From Areca catechu (Eukaryota > Streptophyta > Magnoliopsida > Arecales > Arecaceae): a DNA stretch of 64,000 nucleotides. This document shows positions 10,293 through 20,994 of this stretch, one piece after another (within the stretch, counting starts at the first letter, position 1; the number at the start of each line of letters is the position of its first letter). Location of the stretch: positions 104,158,942 to 104,222,941 of the forward strand of contig CM038044.1 in the NCBI GenBank assembly GCA_021397845.1, in the 5' to 3' direction. The position numbers and the translations under genes were made by a program. The notes beneath the pieces are model-generated. The model made no database searches, was not told the origin of the DNA, and worked only from the letters and a program-made list of their open reading frames with translations.

Positions 10293-11876
10293 ATCTCTCC
10301 CTTTTTGATGATAACAAAATCTTTAAGTATATGAAAAGGGTAAGCTTAAAAAGATTAATAATAAGATAAACATATAAGCTCAAAACAATAAGCACCAAGC
10401 TCCCCCTCAAAATATGATCCAAAAAAAAATCTTCAAAAATACTTTTCAAAATATGCAAAATTTTAAATTTTTAAAATTTTTCTTCTTACTAATTCTTTCC
10501 TTTAGATAAAAATATTTTACATTCTTCTCCCCCTTTTGCACTTTCTTTCATTTCTCAAATGATTTTTCATGTTTATCCAATCTTCCCCTTTTCATACTTA
10601 ACAATTTTCTCCCCCTTTTTGACATCATGAAAATGGGTGAAAGGCAATACAAAGTGAGAATGAAGTCGGAAAGAATAGCAAGTAGGTCATCAAAATCAAT
10701 GCATGAAATCAAATAATTATGATATCAATTGAATATGATACAAATTGAACATGATACCAATTGAAACATGATACCATTTGAATGTAACTACCCTTAAAAA
10801 ATTAGATTTGAAAACAAGGAGAAAGAGTATCAGAGCAATATAAGTACAGCATGATATCAAGCAAAATATTCAAAGCATCAAATATGATAATAAATCTTTG
10901 GATGCTCTCCCTAAATGTTATTCCATCTTTGAAAATATGTATTTATTTGAGGAATAAAACATGAAAGCTCATGCATCAAGATTTGAAAATTTTCAAGATA
11001 TTCATGATTTTCAAAATACAAAGCATTTATATCACTTAAAAACTTTTAGCATGATTTCAAATTTATTTTAAGATGATTTGATATCCATACAAATGTTAGA
11101 AGTAATATGATATCAAGTCTAGCTACTAGAGCAAGGGTTTGTCAATATGCATACCTTCTTCTTAAATGTAACCCTTAACTACCAGTTCTATACTTGATTC
11201 AAATCAATTCTAACTTAAGCATAGATACCAACAATGAAAGCACATAAATCGTAACAGTTCACTTGAAATAATTCAAAAACTATATTAATCAAAATCAAGT
11301 GAAAGTCTAATAATCATAAGTTGAAATCATGAGAGCATGAAATCCATTTACATCAAAATAGTCACGATCACAACTAATGATTATTAGTCTAAGCTTGATT
11401 CTAATTAATCAATTAAAATATTTTTCAAATCAATATGCATTTTTAAAAGTATTTTTCATGAAATACATTAATCAAAATCAAGTGAAGGTCTTACAATCAT
11501 AAATTTAATCATGATAGCATGAAATTCATCAACACTAAAAAGTTCATGATCATAGCCAATGATGATAAGTCCAAACTTGATTCTAATTAACTATTTAAAA
11601 TAATTTTTCAAAGTAATTGATGCAATAAAAATTAATATACATTTTTAATTATGGAAGGAGATATTTAGAATTTACCAATATACAATGTCCTTCCTTTTAC
11701 CATTTAGTTCAAAATGTAGCTTGTCCACTTCTTTAAATTGTCTTGTACAACCTCTTTTCAAGAACTTCCTTTCTTATGTTGGGCTGCAAGACATTCCTTT
11801 TCCTCATTTGCCATGAAGCAAAGATGGGCAACTTCATCATCCGTACTTGAATCTTCGCTATCACTCCAAGTTACTA
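10293..11876 (-). other. G 3' non-coding region with repeated polypurine-type tracts
   Basis: This AT-rich stretch holds no credible gene. The tract beside the LTR (ATCTCTCCCTTTTTGATG, 10293-10310) is the likely PPT on the minus strand. Similar pyrimidine tracts (CTCCCCCT near 10400, CTCCCCCTTTTGC near 10527, CTCCCCCTTTTTGACATCA near 10610) repeat further in. Multiple PPT-like tracts before the 3' LTR are a known Sirevirus trait. The rest has weak direct repeats such as GATACCAATTGAA (10734-10775) and two related blocks beginning ATTAATCAAAATCAAGTGAA (11284 and 11467). Confidence 0.65.
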
Positions 11877-12566
11877 TCATTGCCTTGAATTTATTTTGGC
11901 TTTGAAAGCCATTATCTTCTTTTCTGTATCAGCTTCCACTATCCTTTGCCATAAGTTCAACTCATAGATCATGAGTGAACCAATAAGCTCCTCCAAAGGT
12001 AAGGTTTCTACATCTTTAGCTTCTTGGATCGCCGTCACCTTTGGATCCCATGATTTTGGCAAGGTTCTAAGAATTTTGTTCACCAAATCAGCATTAGTAT
12101 AGATTTTGCGAAGACTATTCAGTTCATTAATAATAGTCATAAATCTAGTATACATATCAGAAATAGATTCATAATGCATCATTTTAAAAATTTCAAAAGA
12201 ATGTACAAGCAAATTAATTTTAGTATTCTTCACTTGAAGAGTACCCTCATGAGTAACTTCAAGTGTGTCCCATATTTCCTTCGTCGATGTGCATGTAGAG
12301 ATTCTATTAAATTCATTCAAGTCCAATGCACAATAAAGCAAGTTCATTGCTTTAGCATTGATTTCAATTTGTTTAATGTCATATTCATTCCAATCCTCTT
12401 CGAGCTTTGGAATGGAAATGCCATTAACCAACATGGAAGGAACATGAGGACCACTAATAATGATTTTCCAAAGATGATAACTAATAGATTGAATATGGAT
12501 GCGCATGCGAGTTTTTCAAAATGTGTAATTTATGCCATTGAAAAATAGTGGTCTAACACTAATACC
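11877..12566 (-). pseudogene. G gag, UBN2-type Copia capsid
   Basis: The minus strand reads RPLFFNGINYTF, then a TGA stop where family members usually have Trp, then an open stretch of about 209 codons (12506-11877). Landmarks are RMRIHIQSISYHLWKII, EIWDTLEVTHEGTLQVKNTKI, ESISDMYTRFMTIINEL and NKILRTLPKSWDPKVTAIQEA, the usual order of the UBN2/gag capsid family. After a stop at 11877 a trace with VTWSDSEDSSTDDEVAHLCFMA continues the typical acidic tail. I see no CCHC zinc knuckle. The true start is upstream of 12566 and uncertain. In this element it is the only recognisable protein. Confidence 0.85.
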
Positions 12567-12623
12567 TATAAGGGTTTCCATGAACTTTAGCTCAAAATCG
12601 TTAGATTTTCAGACAGAGCACCC

Positions 12624-12635
12624 GCTCTGATACCA
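12624..12635 (-). promoter_or_regulatory. Primer-binding site of G
   Basis: The plus strand reads GCTCTGATACCA, so the minus strand is TGGTATCAGAGC, complementary to the 3' end of initiator tRNA-Met. It stands two bases from the right LTR, the expected place for first-strand priming on a minus-strand element. Confidence 0.92.
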
Positions 12636-12637
12636 AT

Positions 12638-14015
12638 TGTAAGCTCAGGTAGGCAACCCAAGAGGGGGGGTGAATTGGGTTTTATAAAATTTTTATACTA
12701 TTTAAAATATCAATGAACTAAAGCAAGTATGTGCTAATATAATTAAAGTGCTTGTGTATTTCAAATAAATGCGGCGAAAATAAAGAAATAAAAGCACAAG
12801 GAGAACAATCACACAAATACAAAGATTTATAGTGGTTCGGTACCATCCAAGCACATACATCCACTTTCCAAGAACTCCTTGGAAATTTCACTAAGTTTGG
12901 TTTTATAACTTAGGCTCACCAACAACCTTTACAACTTGTTTTATCTTCGGTCTCACAAGTCAAATCCTAGTTGGTTTCAAGGCTTACCAACAACCACCCT
13001 TAGTTTTACGGGATAACCAAGAACCTAAACAACTTGTTTTGGCTTTGGGCTCACAAGTAAAATCCTAGTTGGTTTCAAGGCTCACCAACAACCACTTTGG
13101 TTTTCAAAGGCTTACCAAAATCCTCTTTGATTTTTCAAGGCTCACCAAAAACCTTAAGTAAAATAATGTAAGAGCAAGTATAAATGAATACAATAAAAGC
13201 TTTCTAAAATAAAGCAAATATCTCTTTGAAGCCCTTGATTGTTGATGAAGATCTTGTCTTCAAGTTGATGAAGCCTTTGATTGATGCTTGTAGATGTAGA
13301 CTTTGAATGCTCTCTTTGAAACTTGGAAGCTTGAAGGCTTTGAATCACTCAACTCTTGAATCCTTGAAGAATATTAAAAAAACTCACAAAATGATTACTT
13401 TCTCATTTGATTCTTGATGTTTATATAGCCTCCCAATACTTAAATGACTGTTTATAGCCGTTATGGAAGAAAATATGGTTGTTGGAGCCAAGTCAGAGAA
13501 GTTCTGCAGCATAGAAAACTAGCTGTTACTGTTTAAGTGTCGACACTTCACCTCTAGGTGTCGATACTTTAGTTTCAAGTGTCAACACTTCATTTTCCAG
13601 GTGTCGACACTTCATTTCCAAGTGTCGACACTTCAGCTCCAGGTATCGACACTTGACTGAAAGTGCTTTCTGAAGTTTTCTGTTTGTCTCAGGCCTTGAG
13701 TCGATACTTCACTCTTTAAGTATCGATACTTGATCCTCAGGTATCGACACTTCATTTCCAGGTGTCGACACTTGCCTGTGCGATTGCTGAAACATCTTCA
13801 AATTGAAACTTTAACCTCTTCAAGTTCTTCCATATTAATTCCAAAGTCCATATACTTGATTTTTCATTAATTTAAGGACTTTTTCAACTGAAATACAAGA
13901 ATTTATTCATCCAACATGGTTGAGTACTAAGATTTGAAAATACACTTAAAATATAATAAGTACTCATATATACTTAAACATTTTGTCAATCATCAAAATC
14001 AAGACAGAGTCAACA
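12638..14015 (-). repeat. Right (5') LTR of G
   Basis: It starts TGTAAGCTCAGGTAGG and ends GAGTCAACA, followed by TSD CACTC. It matches the left LTR over its length, including repeated GGCTCACCAACAACC units, the TATA box at 13419-13428 and the palindrome arrays. Differences from the left copy are mostly C/T and G/A changes. Confidence 0.92.
13535..13770. repeat. 21-bp-phased palindrome array, right G LTR
   Basis: Cores start at 13537, 13558, 13579, 13601, 13622 and 13643, again 21 bp apart with one 22, and a second group follows at about 13698-13770. Unit-by-unit sequence has drifted from the left LTR (for example TCGATACTT against TCGACACTT), but number and spacing are the same. Confidence 0.9.
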
Positions 14016-14020
14016 CACTC

Positions 14021-14460
14021 ATCACTAGGTCTAATCCTTACCTGATGATAGCCACTCTTAGGGTGATCTTTGAAAAAATTATAGCACCGGCAATCATATC
14101 TAGCATGTAGTCCAATTAAGGGATGGAAAACCTATACTTTACCATAATCTTGTTGATGGCTCTACTATCTACGCACATCCTTCATGTACCATCTTTCTTA
14201 GAGGTCAATAGAGCAGGGATCGCACATAGACTTAAGCTCTCCCTAATGAAACCCTTTCTACGCAATTCTCCCACTTATTTTTGTAACTCTTGATGCTCAA
14301 TGGGGTTCATTCTATAGTGGGGAAGGTTCGGCAAAGTGGCTCCTGGGACCAAGTCTATGGCATGCTGGATGTCTCTAAGGGATGGTAATTTATCAGGTAA
14401 TTTATCAGGAAAGACATCCTCAAATTCCTTTAGAGCCTCCACTACTTCTGGAGGGTGTTC
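14021..14460 (-). pseudogene. F reverse transcriptase, fingers half
   Basis: This continues the F frame beyond G. The minus strand shows traces of an Ile-Ala-Gly and Phe-Ser-Lys-Ile series before the SGYHQ position next to the insertion site, and further up a region with the usual connection to protease. Frames shift several times and no long open stretch remains. Position between the YFDD half and the linker supports the call more than the residues do. Confidence 0.7.
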
Positions 14461-14693
14461 CTATTGGGTCGGCTCATGAATTTCTTTGGTAGTCAAGATC
14501 CAAATAGGGTTACCCTCAATAATCTCCTTCTCTATCTCCTTAGCCTTAATCAGATAAGCTCCTGGTTTTTTTTCCTTAAGGCTACTAGAATCTCTCTTAA
14601 CTGGATCTCTGGGTGGAGTCGAATGGATCATAAACTTGTTCCCATGGTGACTAAAGGCATAGATGTTGGTTCGACCAAACAAGGTTGCATCAT
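14461..14693 (-). pseudogene. F protease to reverse transcriptase linker
   Basis: An open minus-strand stretch reads ATLFGRTNIYAFSHHGNKFM, then a Lys/Glu-rich linker ending GNPIWILTTKEIHEPTQ. In chromoviruses the sequence after the protease motif GRPWLYDHD continues in this way. The join to the protease at 16113 is exact once solo LTR I and one copy of ATCAT are removed. Confidence 0.8.
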
Positions 14694-16107
14694 TGTTGCC
14701 CAGATATGGTGCCCAAGAGGGGGGTGAATTGGGTCTTTCTTCGTTTTTAAAATAAAGCAATATATGTGCTATCAATTTTAATTGTGAAGAGTGATAGTGC
14801 TCAAGTAATTATGCAATGGAAGCAATGAAAGATGACAACAATTAAAGAGCAATAGAGAGTAAAGTAATGCAAACACACAAAACATATAGTGGTTCGGTGC
14901 ACCTAGCACCTACATCCACTCCCCAAGCTCCACTTGGAAATTTCCACTATAATCTTCTCTAGATTACTGCCGACTTGTTTTACAAGGCTCACAAGTCAAA
15001 ACCTAAGTTGGTTTTGTTACCTAGGCTCACCAACAAACCTTACACACTTGTTTTGGCTTCGGGCTTACAAGCAACCCTAGTTGGTTTTATCAATTGGCTC
15101 ACCAACAAACCTCACACTAGTTTCAAATTTCCTTGAAACTAGGCTAGCACAAATAGAGTATGAATACAATGAATAAAAACAAGACAAACTCCTTTTTAAG
15201 AAAAAATAATTCGATGTAGCTCTTGTTGGAGACTCTTCAAGTCTTCCTCTTGGAATCTTGGACCTCACTAAATGCCAACGACTTGAAAGTTGGATTCCTA
15301 AAAAATGGAAAGCTTTTGGCTAAGGAATCTCTTGGATTTTCTCTCTTTTTGGCTTAGGATTGATTGAAAGCTTTGTACTTTTACTCTCTTCTTTTTCACT
15401 TTGTCTCCTTTTCTTTTTTTGAAGTTAGGTGGAGGTTAAATACTTCATTCAAGCTGAAACAACTCCACAAGACCGTTAGAATCAAAAATATGGCCATTTA
15501 TGGCCGTTAGAAATCAAATCAAAAGTTCAGAAAAACTAGCCGTTATGCCATGAGTCGACCTCTGGATCAAGTGTCGACCTCATGAGTCGACCTCCAGTTT
15601 ATCTTAGGCAAAAATCTAGAAAACCATAGTTCTGCCCAGTTTGAATTCTCAGACGATGAGTCAACCTCTGGACAAGTGTCGACCTCTAGTGGTCGACCTC
15701 TGAAGCGTGCCACTGAAATTTTGCCATGCCGGCCTTGCTAAACTTTTCTTTTCTTCATGAGTCGACCTCTGGTGGTCGACCTTTGGCAAGGTATCGACCT
15801 CTGGTGGTCGACCTCTGGTCTGAAATTTTCTGAAACTCTGGAGAGGTGCGTGCCATGCTTGAGTTTCTCTAGGCCTTTGTTTCTTTTATCAATTACTTCT
15901 TAATATGAAGGTCCAATATGAGAAATTTGATCTTGTTTAAGGTAGAAGAGCTTTTTTCCAAATCAAGCAAGCTTGGTTTCATCATTGTACTCTTGATACT
16001 CTTTTTGAATAACCTAAGGCCTGAAACTTTATCTTGAAATGAAACATTAGTCCAAACATATACTCAACCTTTTGTTAATCATCAAAACTAAGGAGCCAAA
16101 GCCAACA
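14694..16107 (-). mobile_element. Solo LTR I, Sirevirus-like Copia
   Basis: This is one LTR of 1,414 bp bounded by a perfect TSD ATCAT (14689-14693 and 16108-16112), with no internal sequence. On plus it starts TGTTGCCCAGATATGG and ends AGCCAAAGCCAACA; in its own sense it starts TGTTGGCTTTGGCTCC, a Sirevirus-type start. GAGGGGGGTGAATTGGG and the GGCTCACCAACAAACC repeats are shared with the G LTR, so the two are cousins. It arose by recombination between the two LTRs of a full copy that sat at the protease end of F. Confidence 0.9.
15554..15813. repeat. GTCGACCTCTGG repeat array in solo LTR I
   Basis: GTCGAC or near variants occur at 15554, 15573, 15586, 15660, 15678, 15692, 15761, 15775, 15793 and 15807. 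In the last group spacing alternates 14, 18, 14 bp. The unit is GTCGACCTCTGGTG, so only the six-base core is palindromic, unlike the G array. It occupies the corresponding U3 position. Confidence 0.88.
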
Positions 16108-16112
16108 ATCAT

Positions 16113-16419
16113 GATCGTAAAGCCATGGTCGACCTAAGATGATACTACTGACTTCCATGGGGAGGACATCATACCAAATCTTCTCATATGATTGTAATTT
16201 AATCAAGATTTGGCACCTAGACTTGATTGGGATGGAGGTAGAATCTATCCAAGAGACCTTATAAGGGCTAGGATGGGGCACTATGGTCAATCCTAAAGAT
16301 TTGACTATACTGGCAGAGATGGCATTGATATAATTCCTACTATCTATTATAATCTTGAACACCTTACCTCCTAACTTGACAAAGATTTGTAGGATGTTAG
16401 TCCTATGCCAGTCTTCCAT
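16113..16419 (-). pseudogene. F retropepsin-like protease
   Basis: The minus strand reads VKLGGKVFKIIIDSRNYINAIS, where the active-site triad Asp-Ser-Gly of relatives has become DSR. YDVLPMEVSSIILGRPWLYDHD, the conserved C-terminal motif, closes the domain at the I insertion. In intact elements the enzyme processes the Gag-Pol polyprotein. The Gly-to-Arg change predicts an inactive enzyme. Confidence 0.85.
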
Positions 16420-16428
16420 AGTTTGGGT

Positions 16429-16660
16429 TTAGATCAAGATGCACCTAACCACTCCTAACAGGTCTTCAGGCTCAAGCACTTCCTCCTCTCCATCATACTC
16501 ATCTAGCAATTGGTTCTCAGCCTTGTAGACTTCTCCCTCAGGCTCAACTATGGGTTCAGACTCATCTTCATCTAGCTCACCTAGGTGTAGGGCATTGACT
16601 AGGCACTGGCTAGCATAATGTCCTAGTTTGCAACATCTAAAGCACACCCTCTGGGGACTG
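16429..16660 (-). pseudogene. F gag zinc knuckle and acidic tail
   Basis: MCFRCCKLGHYASQC fits the C-x2-C-x4-H-x4-C zinc knuckle at 16606-16647. It is followed by an acidic stretch with DEDESEP and EYDGEEEVLEPEDLL. The knuckle binds element RNA in the capsid; the acidic linker is also present in A, B and H, where the knuckle itself is missing. Confidence 0.88.
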
Positions 16661-17364
16661 GGACTCCTCTATACCTCTACAGACTTGCCTCTATCTTCTC
16701 TATGGGCCATAATGGTACTGGGCTGGGGTCGACTCGAGTCGGGGTGGCTCGGACTAGGTTGGCTCAAGCTAGGTCGACTCGGGTCGGGATGGCTTGGACT
16801 GGGTTAGCTTGGGTTGGATCAACTCGGGTAGGCCTGGCTAGGTCCTGGGTACTGACTAGGGCTTCTAGTGGGCTCAAGTTTATGAAAGATGGGCCCTCTT
16901 TGGAAATGCTCATAATCCCTAGTAATTTGGTAGGCCTACTCTAAGTCACTCTCTCAAGAAAAGCTCCCTCCGTATATCATCCCTAAGGCCAACTCTAAAC
17001 CTAGACAGGGTGACTGACTCAGATTTGTCTATGTCACATCGCATAGCATACTCATCAAATTTTGTGATGTACTCAGGTACACTCTTACTACCTTGACTCA
17101 ATCTTTGCCACTGGTTTAATAACCCCTGGTGGTATAACGCTGGGAGGTACTTCGTTCTAAGCTTAGCTTTCATGGCCCTCCAAGTGACTATGGGTTCATG
17201 ACCTCCTTATCTAAGTACTTTCTTAGCATTAGCCCAATATAACCTGGCCTAGTAGACTAACTTAAGCTTGGCAAACTTAAATTTGCACTCCTCAAACATA
17301 TCGTACCACTTAAAAAACTGGTCGACTTCTCCCTCCCAATCTATATAAACCTTTGGGTCAAGAC
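16661..17364 (-). pseudogene. F gag domain (C-terminal part)
   Basis: The minus strand from 17364 reads through a Trp-rich start (IDWEGEVDQFFKWYDMFEECKF in broken frame), then an open stretch of 75 codons (17173-16946) with MKAKLRTKYLPALYHQGLLNQWQRL, YITKFDEYAMRC and LSRFRVGLRDDIRRELFLRE. This is the PF03732-type retrotransposon gag domain. Between 16946 and 16661 a low-complexity stretch with repeated GTCGACTCGGGT is decayed linker. Copia C interrupts the domain at 17364. Confidence 0.85.
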
Positions 17365-18352
17365 TATTGGGAATTGTGTTCTAAAGCTAATCATCTAGGC
17401 TGTAGATGGTTGTACTATTTTGTAATTGTATATGAATTTTTTAATAAATAAAAGTTATTCTTCTTTAGCTGTTCATCATATTTATATTTTCCTGAAATGA
17501 ACTCTTGTATGATGGAGTCCTTGGAACTATATTGTTTGATGTAGAGAGGATATATCAAGTAGTTCTTAAACTGGTTCACAACCAAATGATAAATTGTTAT
17601 AGGACGACGATGTATCAAGTATAGGTTATTGTATGTCATATTTGTTGGTTGTCCTCTTAACCAAGGAGTGTGGAGACACTAGTGTGACATGCAAGTGAAA
17701 TGTGTGATATCTCACTGAACGTGACCTTCTACGGAGCTCCCTTCTACCAAAGGGTTGCTCGCGAAGGGATATGGATATATATATTCCTCCGACCTGAGAT
17801 CACCATGGTAGCTTGCAAGCAACTTACTATACTTTGGTGCCAGACTATTTGGATTTCTAATCTAGTGACAGAAGATTTCTAGGTGTAGTCAAGTACTTGT
17901 GGAGTGGTGGTGGATCAAGATGGAATTGACCCCTCCAAATAGTTTGGAGTGAATGACTTATTATGTCTCAATTTAGCAAATCCTTTGCCAAGGTAGTTCT
18001 TGTGATAAGTCACAGAACTTGTAAAATTGAGACACGATCTGGATAAACCATATTAGGGTTGGCAGTCAAACCCTAGGTCATCCTAAGCATTTTGAGGTCA
18101 AAGGGATGAATTATACGATAACCATATACTAGAGGTTCTTGTGAGGTGCTCTACATCTTCGACCTATCCGGATATTGGGTATCATTACTAGATGAGGACT
18201 TTGACTGGTACTGAAATGTTCTAGTACTACATGCTTAGTGTTCGAACCTATAGGGTCACACACCATAGGGATTTCTATATGATCTTAAGGCTGATCGACG
18301 ATTGAGAATCGTTTGCTATCATTGGAGGTCAATATGATTGACCATGTTCCAA

Positions 18353-18422
18353 GTGTCGACACTTGCTTCAGTTGACACTTGGGAAGTGTCAACACTTGGC
18401 ATTTTGTAAGTGTCAACACTTG
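18353..18422. repeat. GTGTCGACACTT-type repeats in the C LTR
   Basis: Related cores start at 18353, 18369, 18386 and 18410 (spacing 16, 17 and 24 bp), the first being the full palindrome AAGTGTCGACACTT. The right LTR has the same set at 34577-34650. They lie about 210 bp upstream of the TATA box. The motif is the same as in the G array although C and G are different Copia types. Confidence 0.85.
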
Positions 18423-18631
18423 CTATGACGAGCAGATTTTTTGGAAAGAATTTCTGGAATGTTTTGACTTCGAATTTTGAATTTGAATTTCAATTTTTGG
18501 ACATTTTTGCCCTAAGCTTTTTTGGTATGATAGTCATACTTACCTTCTTTGGCTTGGACCCATTTGGTATGGCCCTTGAACTTCTTCCCCAACCACTCCT
18601 CCTTCCTCTTTCTCCCTCTCATGGCTGCCCC

Positions 18632-18638
18632 TATAAAT
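18632..18638 (+). promoter_or_regulatory. TATA box of the left C LTR
   Basis: TATAAAT occurs in GCCCCTATAAATGAAGG; the right LTR keeps it at 34854-34860 and D has it on the minus strand near 50399. This is the likely promoter of the element transcript. Confidence 0.7.
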
Positions 18639-19150
18639 GAAGGTCATTTTAGAGGCTACAGATGGTTAGAAGAACCAGAAGAAGAACAGGGATTTTGTGA
18701 GGACTTAGGTTTGGATGTGAGAAACCTAGCATTCAAGCTAGGTCTTGGGAAGAGAGTTTCTTGGGAAGGGTTCCACCTCTCCTCCTTGTCTTCCCAGAAG
18801 AAGAAGATCGGCCGTAAGGATCCTGAAGAGCTAGCACTCCAAGGGAGTTGATTAGTATCGAGCCCTCTATGGGTAATCCTTAAGGATTACCTATAGAGGT
18901 CAGACACGTGTGTCACTCGGGTGCCTTCCTCTTTTTCACAGTATTTTCAAAGATATAATGGTAAGGTACTTTTATATCTCTGTTTCTTTCTTGCTGTTAA
19001 TGTTTCCTTACATGCTAGATTTTTATACTAGATCCTGTTGCGGGCATATCGGTAGATCATCTTGATCTATCTACCAAACCTTCTACTGTGCATGTTTTTA
19101 AATAGTTTTAAAATAGTTTACCTTCAATGCTTCAATGTTTTCACCTTCAA

Positions 19151-19162
19151 TGGTATCAGAGC
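19151..19162 (+). promoter_or_regulatory. Primer-binding site of C
   Basis: TGGTATCAGAGC follows the left LTR after one base. It is complementary to the 3' end of initiator tRNA-Met and fixes the LTR end at 19149. Confidence 0.95.
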
Positions 19163-20994
19163 AATAGGTTCCCTTTGTAGTATAATAATGCTAGCATGCT
19201 TTAACATCACCTTTCTTAAAGTACTTGGATTGAGTGCTTCACCATGGCTGTCCAGTCATAGGAGAGAAGTAAGGCTGCAAGACCCTCTCTTCCCATTCAA
19301 TGGGGCCTCCTATGGCATATCTGGGTGCCGATGTGATTGACTCTTGAAAAGGAAAATAAGAAGAAAGAAAATGTAGATTAAAAATATTTTAATCTAATGA
19401 TGTGATTATAAAACAACTTTAGATAAGATTTAATAGTTTTGTTTTGATCAGATTTGATTGAAAGTTTGGAGAAACTTTAGATTTGAAATCACTATTTTTT
19501 CCTGTCTCAAGCTAAGTGTCGACACTTGACCAAGAAGTGTCAACACTTGGGCTGTGTGTCGACACTTGGTCTTGGAAGTGTCAACTCATGAGCGTGTGCC
19601 AGAAATCTGGTGTTCTGTTTTCCTCCTGTCTCAGGCCTTGTGTCGACCCAAGTGTCGACACTTGCTCCTAGTGAGTCGACACTTGGGATGAAAATGCTGA
19701 AAATAAGTGAATTCAAATTTTGATTTATTATAAAATTGATTTACATTTGTAAATTAAAATTGTTTTGATTTAATTAAGGCTATTGAAATTAATTGAGAAT
19801 TAAGAATGACTAAGAACTCTAGGATGTGATTCAAAGATTTTAAGTCATTTCAATAAGCCTTAAGGGTCATGGGTTAGCTTCTATTAGATCCTTTATTGGG
19901 TTAGACCTAAATTTAGATGAATTGGACTAATTAGAGAACTAATCTAATCAAATGTTGAGTTAGGATTTCTTCTCTTTAAATTTCTCTAATAGTTAGATTG
20001 ATTAGTCCATAAATCTAAATGGACCTAATTTGTAGCTCAATGGATAGCTCGAGTCTTTAGGCTAGTCTAATCGACTTTGATGAACCAATTGGTGTCTAGG
20101 TAAGTTTGGCATTTTGATCATGGTTCTTTGGAGCTACCTCTTACCTGGCCAACTCTGTTGCTGTCCAAGGCAAGATGGTTAATGGCGGAACCCAACCCAT
20201 GATCTCATTTACCTAGCTAATGTGGTCAATCAGGATTGATTGGATAGCTGATTAACTCATGTTAACCCAGGTCACCCAAGGTTAATCATTCTTGACTGAT
20301 TTTAGGTTCCCATGGATCATTAGTTATGAGTAACCCTACTTGTTCTCTAATATGGTCAGTGAGAGGTTGATCCATGTCTTCTCATCTCTTTGTCTGTCAT
20401 ATTAAAATTAAACCCTCTAAATTATTAGGTCTTTAAAAGGACAAAGTTATAGGGATAACCAAGTCCTAGCCTCATATTAAGTGGGATGGTAATGTGTCCA
20501 GTAGTTGGGTGTTCATCGATAGATCCAAAGATCGGGTGTTCATCAGGCTATTGAAATTGCTGTTCCTAATATGATGGCTTAGTACGACTCTCTTAACGGT
20601 GGTCAGGTGGGCCGGCCAAAGTCGGGCTTGACTATTTGTTAGTTAGAAGCATTGAATTTTATCATGTTAATAGTTGGACCTAATCGGGACCTTCAATAGG
20701 AGGCCCAAAGGCCGATTGAAGTGCACCTTGAGGCAAAACCCAAATACTAGAGGTTACTTGAAGAAGTAATTGGTTGAAAAACCTACCTTTAGACATGCAT
20801 GGGTGGGCCGGCCAAAGTCAGGCTCATGTGTTATCCATCGGACTCTGGTACCCATCAGAAAACTAAAGTAATTCCTCGGATTGGAGGTAGAGGCTACCAG
20901 TCTGAGCAAAATAGTGGGAGGGACCTTTAGACAAAAGTCCATGTCTTTAGGTTAATAATTCATATATACTAATTAGCTTTGGTTTTCCTTTTAA
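19163..20994 (+). other. Leader of C
   Basis: This 1.8-kb untranslated stretch between PBS and gag holds no credible gene. At 19515-19690 it has seven further GTGTCGACACTT-type repeats and the phrase GTCTCAGGCCTTGTGTCGAC, nearly identical to the phrase before the second palindrome group of the G LTR (9963-9982). The rest is plain AT-rich leader. GGGCCGGCCAAAGTC occurs twice (20611 and 20808). Confidence 0.75.
19515..19690. repeat. GTGTCGACACTT-type repeats in the C leader
   Basis: Palindromic cores recur at irregular spacing, for instance AAGTGTCGACACTTG near 19516, a GTGTGTCGACACTTGG copy near 19555 and a pair around 19640-19670. They are outside the LTR, so would be present in the transcript; on RNA the perfect palindromes could pair. 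Confidence 0.8.

Larger units (their letters stand above)
8916..14015 (-). mobile_element. Element G: non-autonomous Sirevirus-like Copia
   Basis: This is a complete element on the minus strand, with LTRs of 1,377 and 1,378 bp, TG...CA ends (left end decayed to TA), a PBS beside the right LTR, a PPT beside the left LTR and a perfect TSD CACTC. The internal part is only about 2.3 kb and encodes gag but no protease, integrase, reverse transcriptase or RNase H. Repeated palindromes in the LTRs and several CTCCCCCTTTT tracts are traits described for the Sirevirus lineage of Copia; the gag type also fits. It lies inside the reverse transcriptase of F. Confidence 0.88.
17365..19149 (+). repeat. Left (5') LTR of C
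   Basis: It starts TATTGGGAATT (the right copy starts TGTTGGGAATT) and ends TTTCACCTTCA just before the PBS. A TATA box lies at 18632-18638. Four GTGTC-type palindromic repeats sit at 18353-18420 in U3. The LTR matches 33589-35365 throughout and the LTR of D in reverse orientation. Confidence 0.92.

Noticed and set aside
12624..12635. Match to a tRNA end
   Set aside because: Only 12 bases of complementarity, next to an LTR: a primer-binding site, not a tRNA gene.
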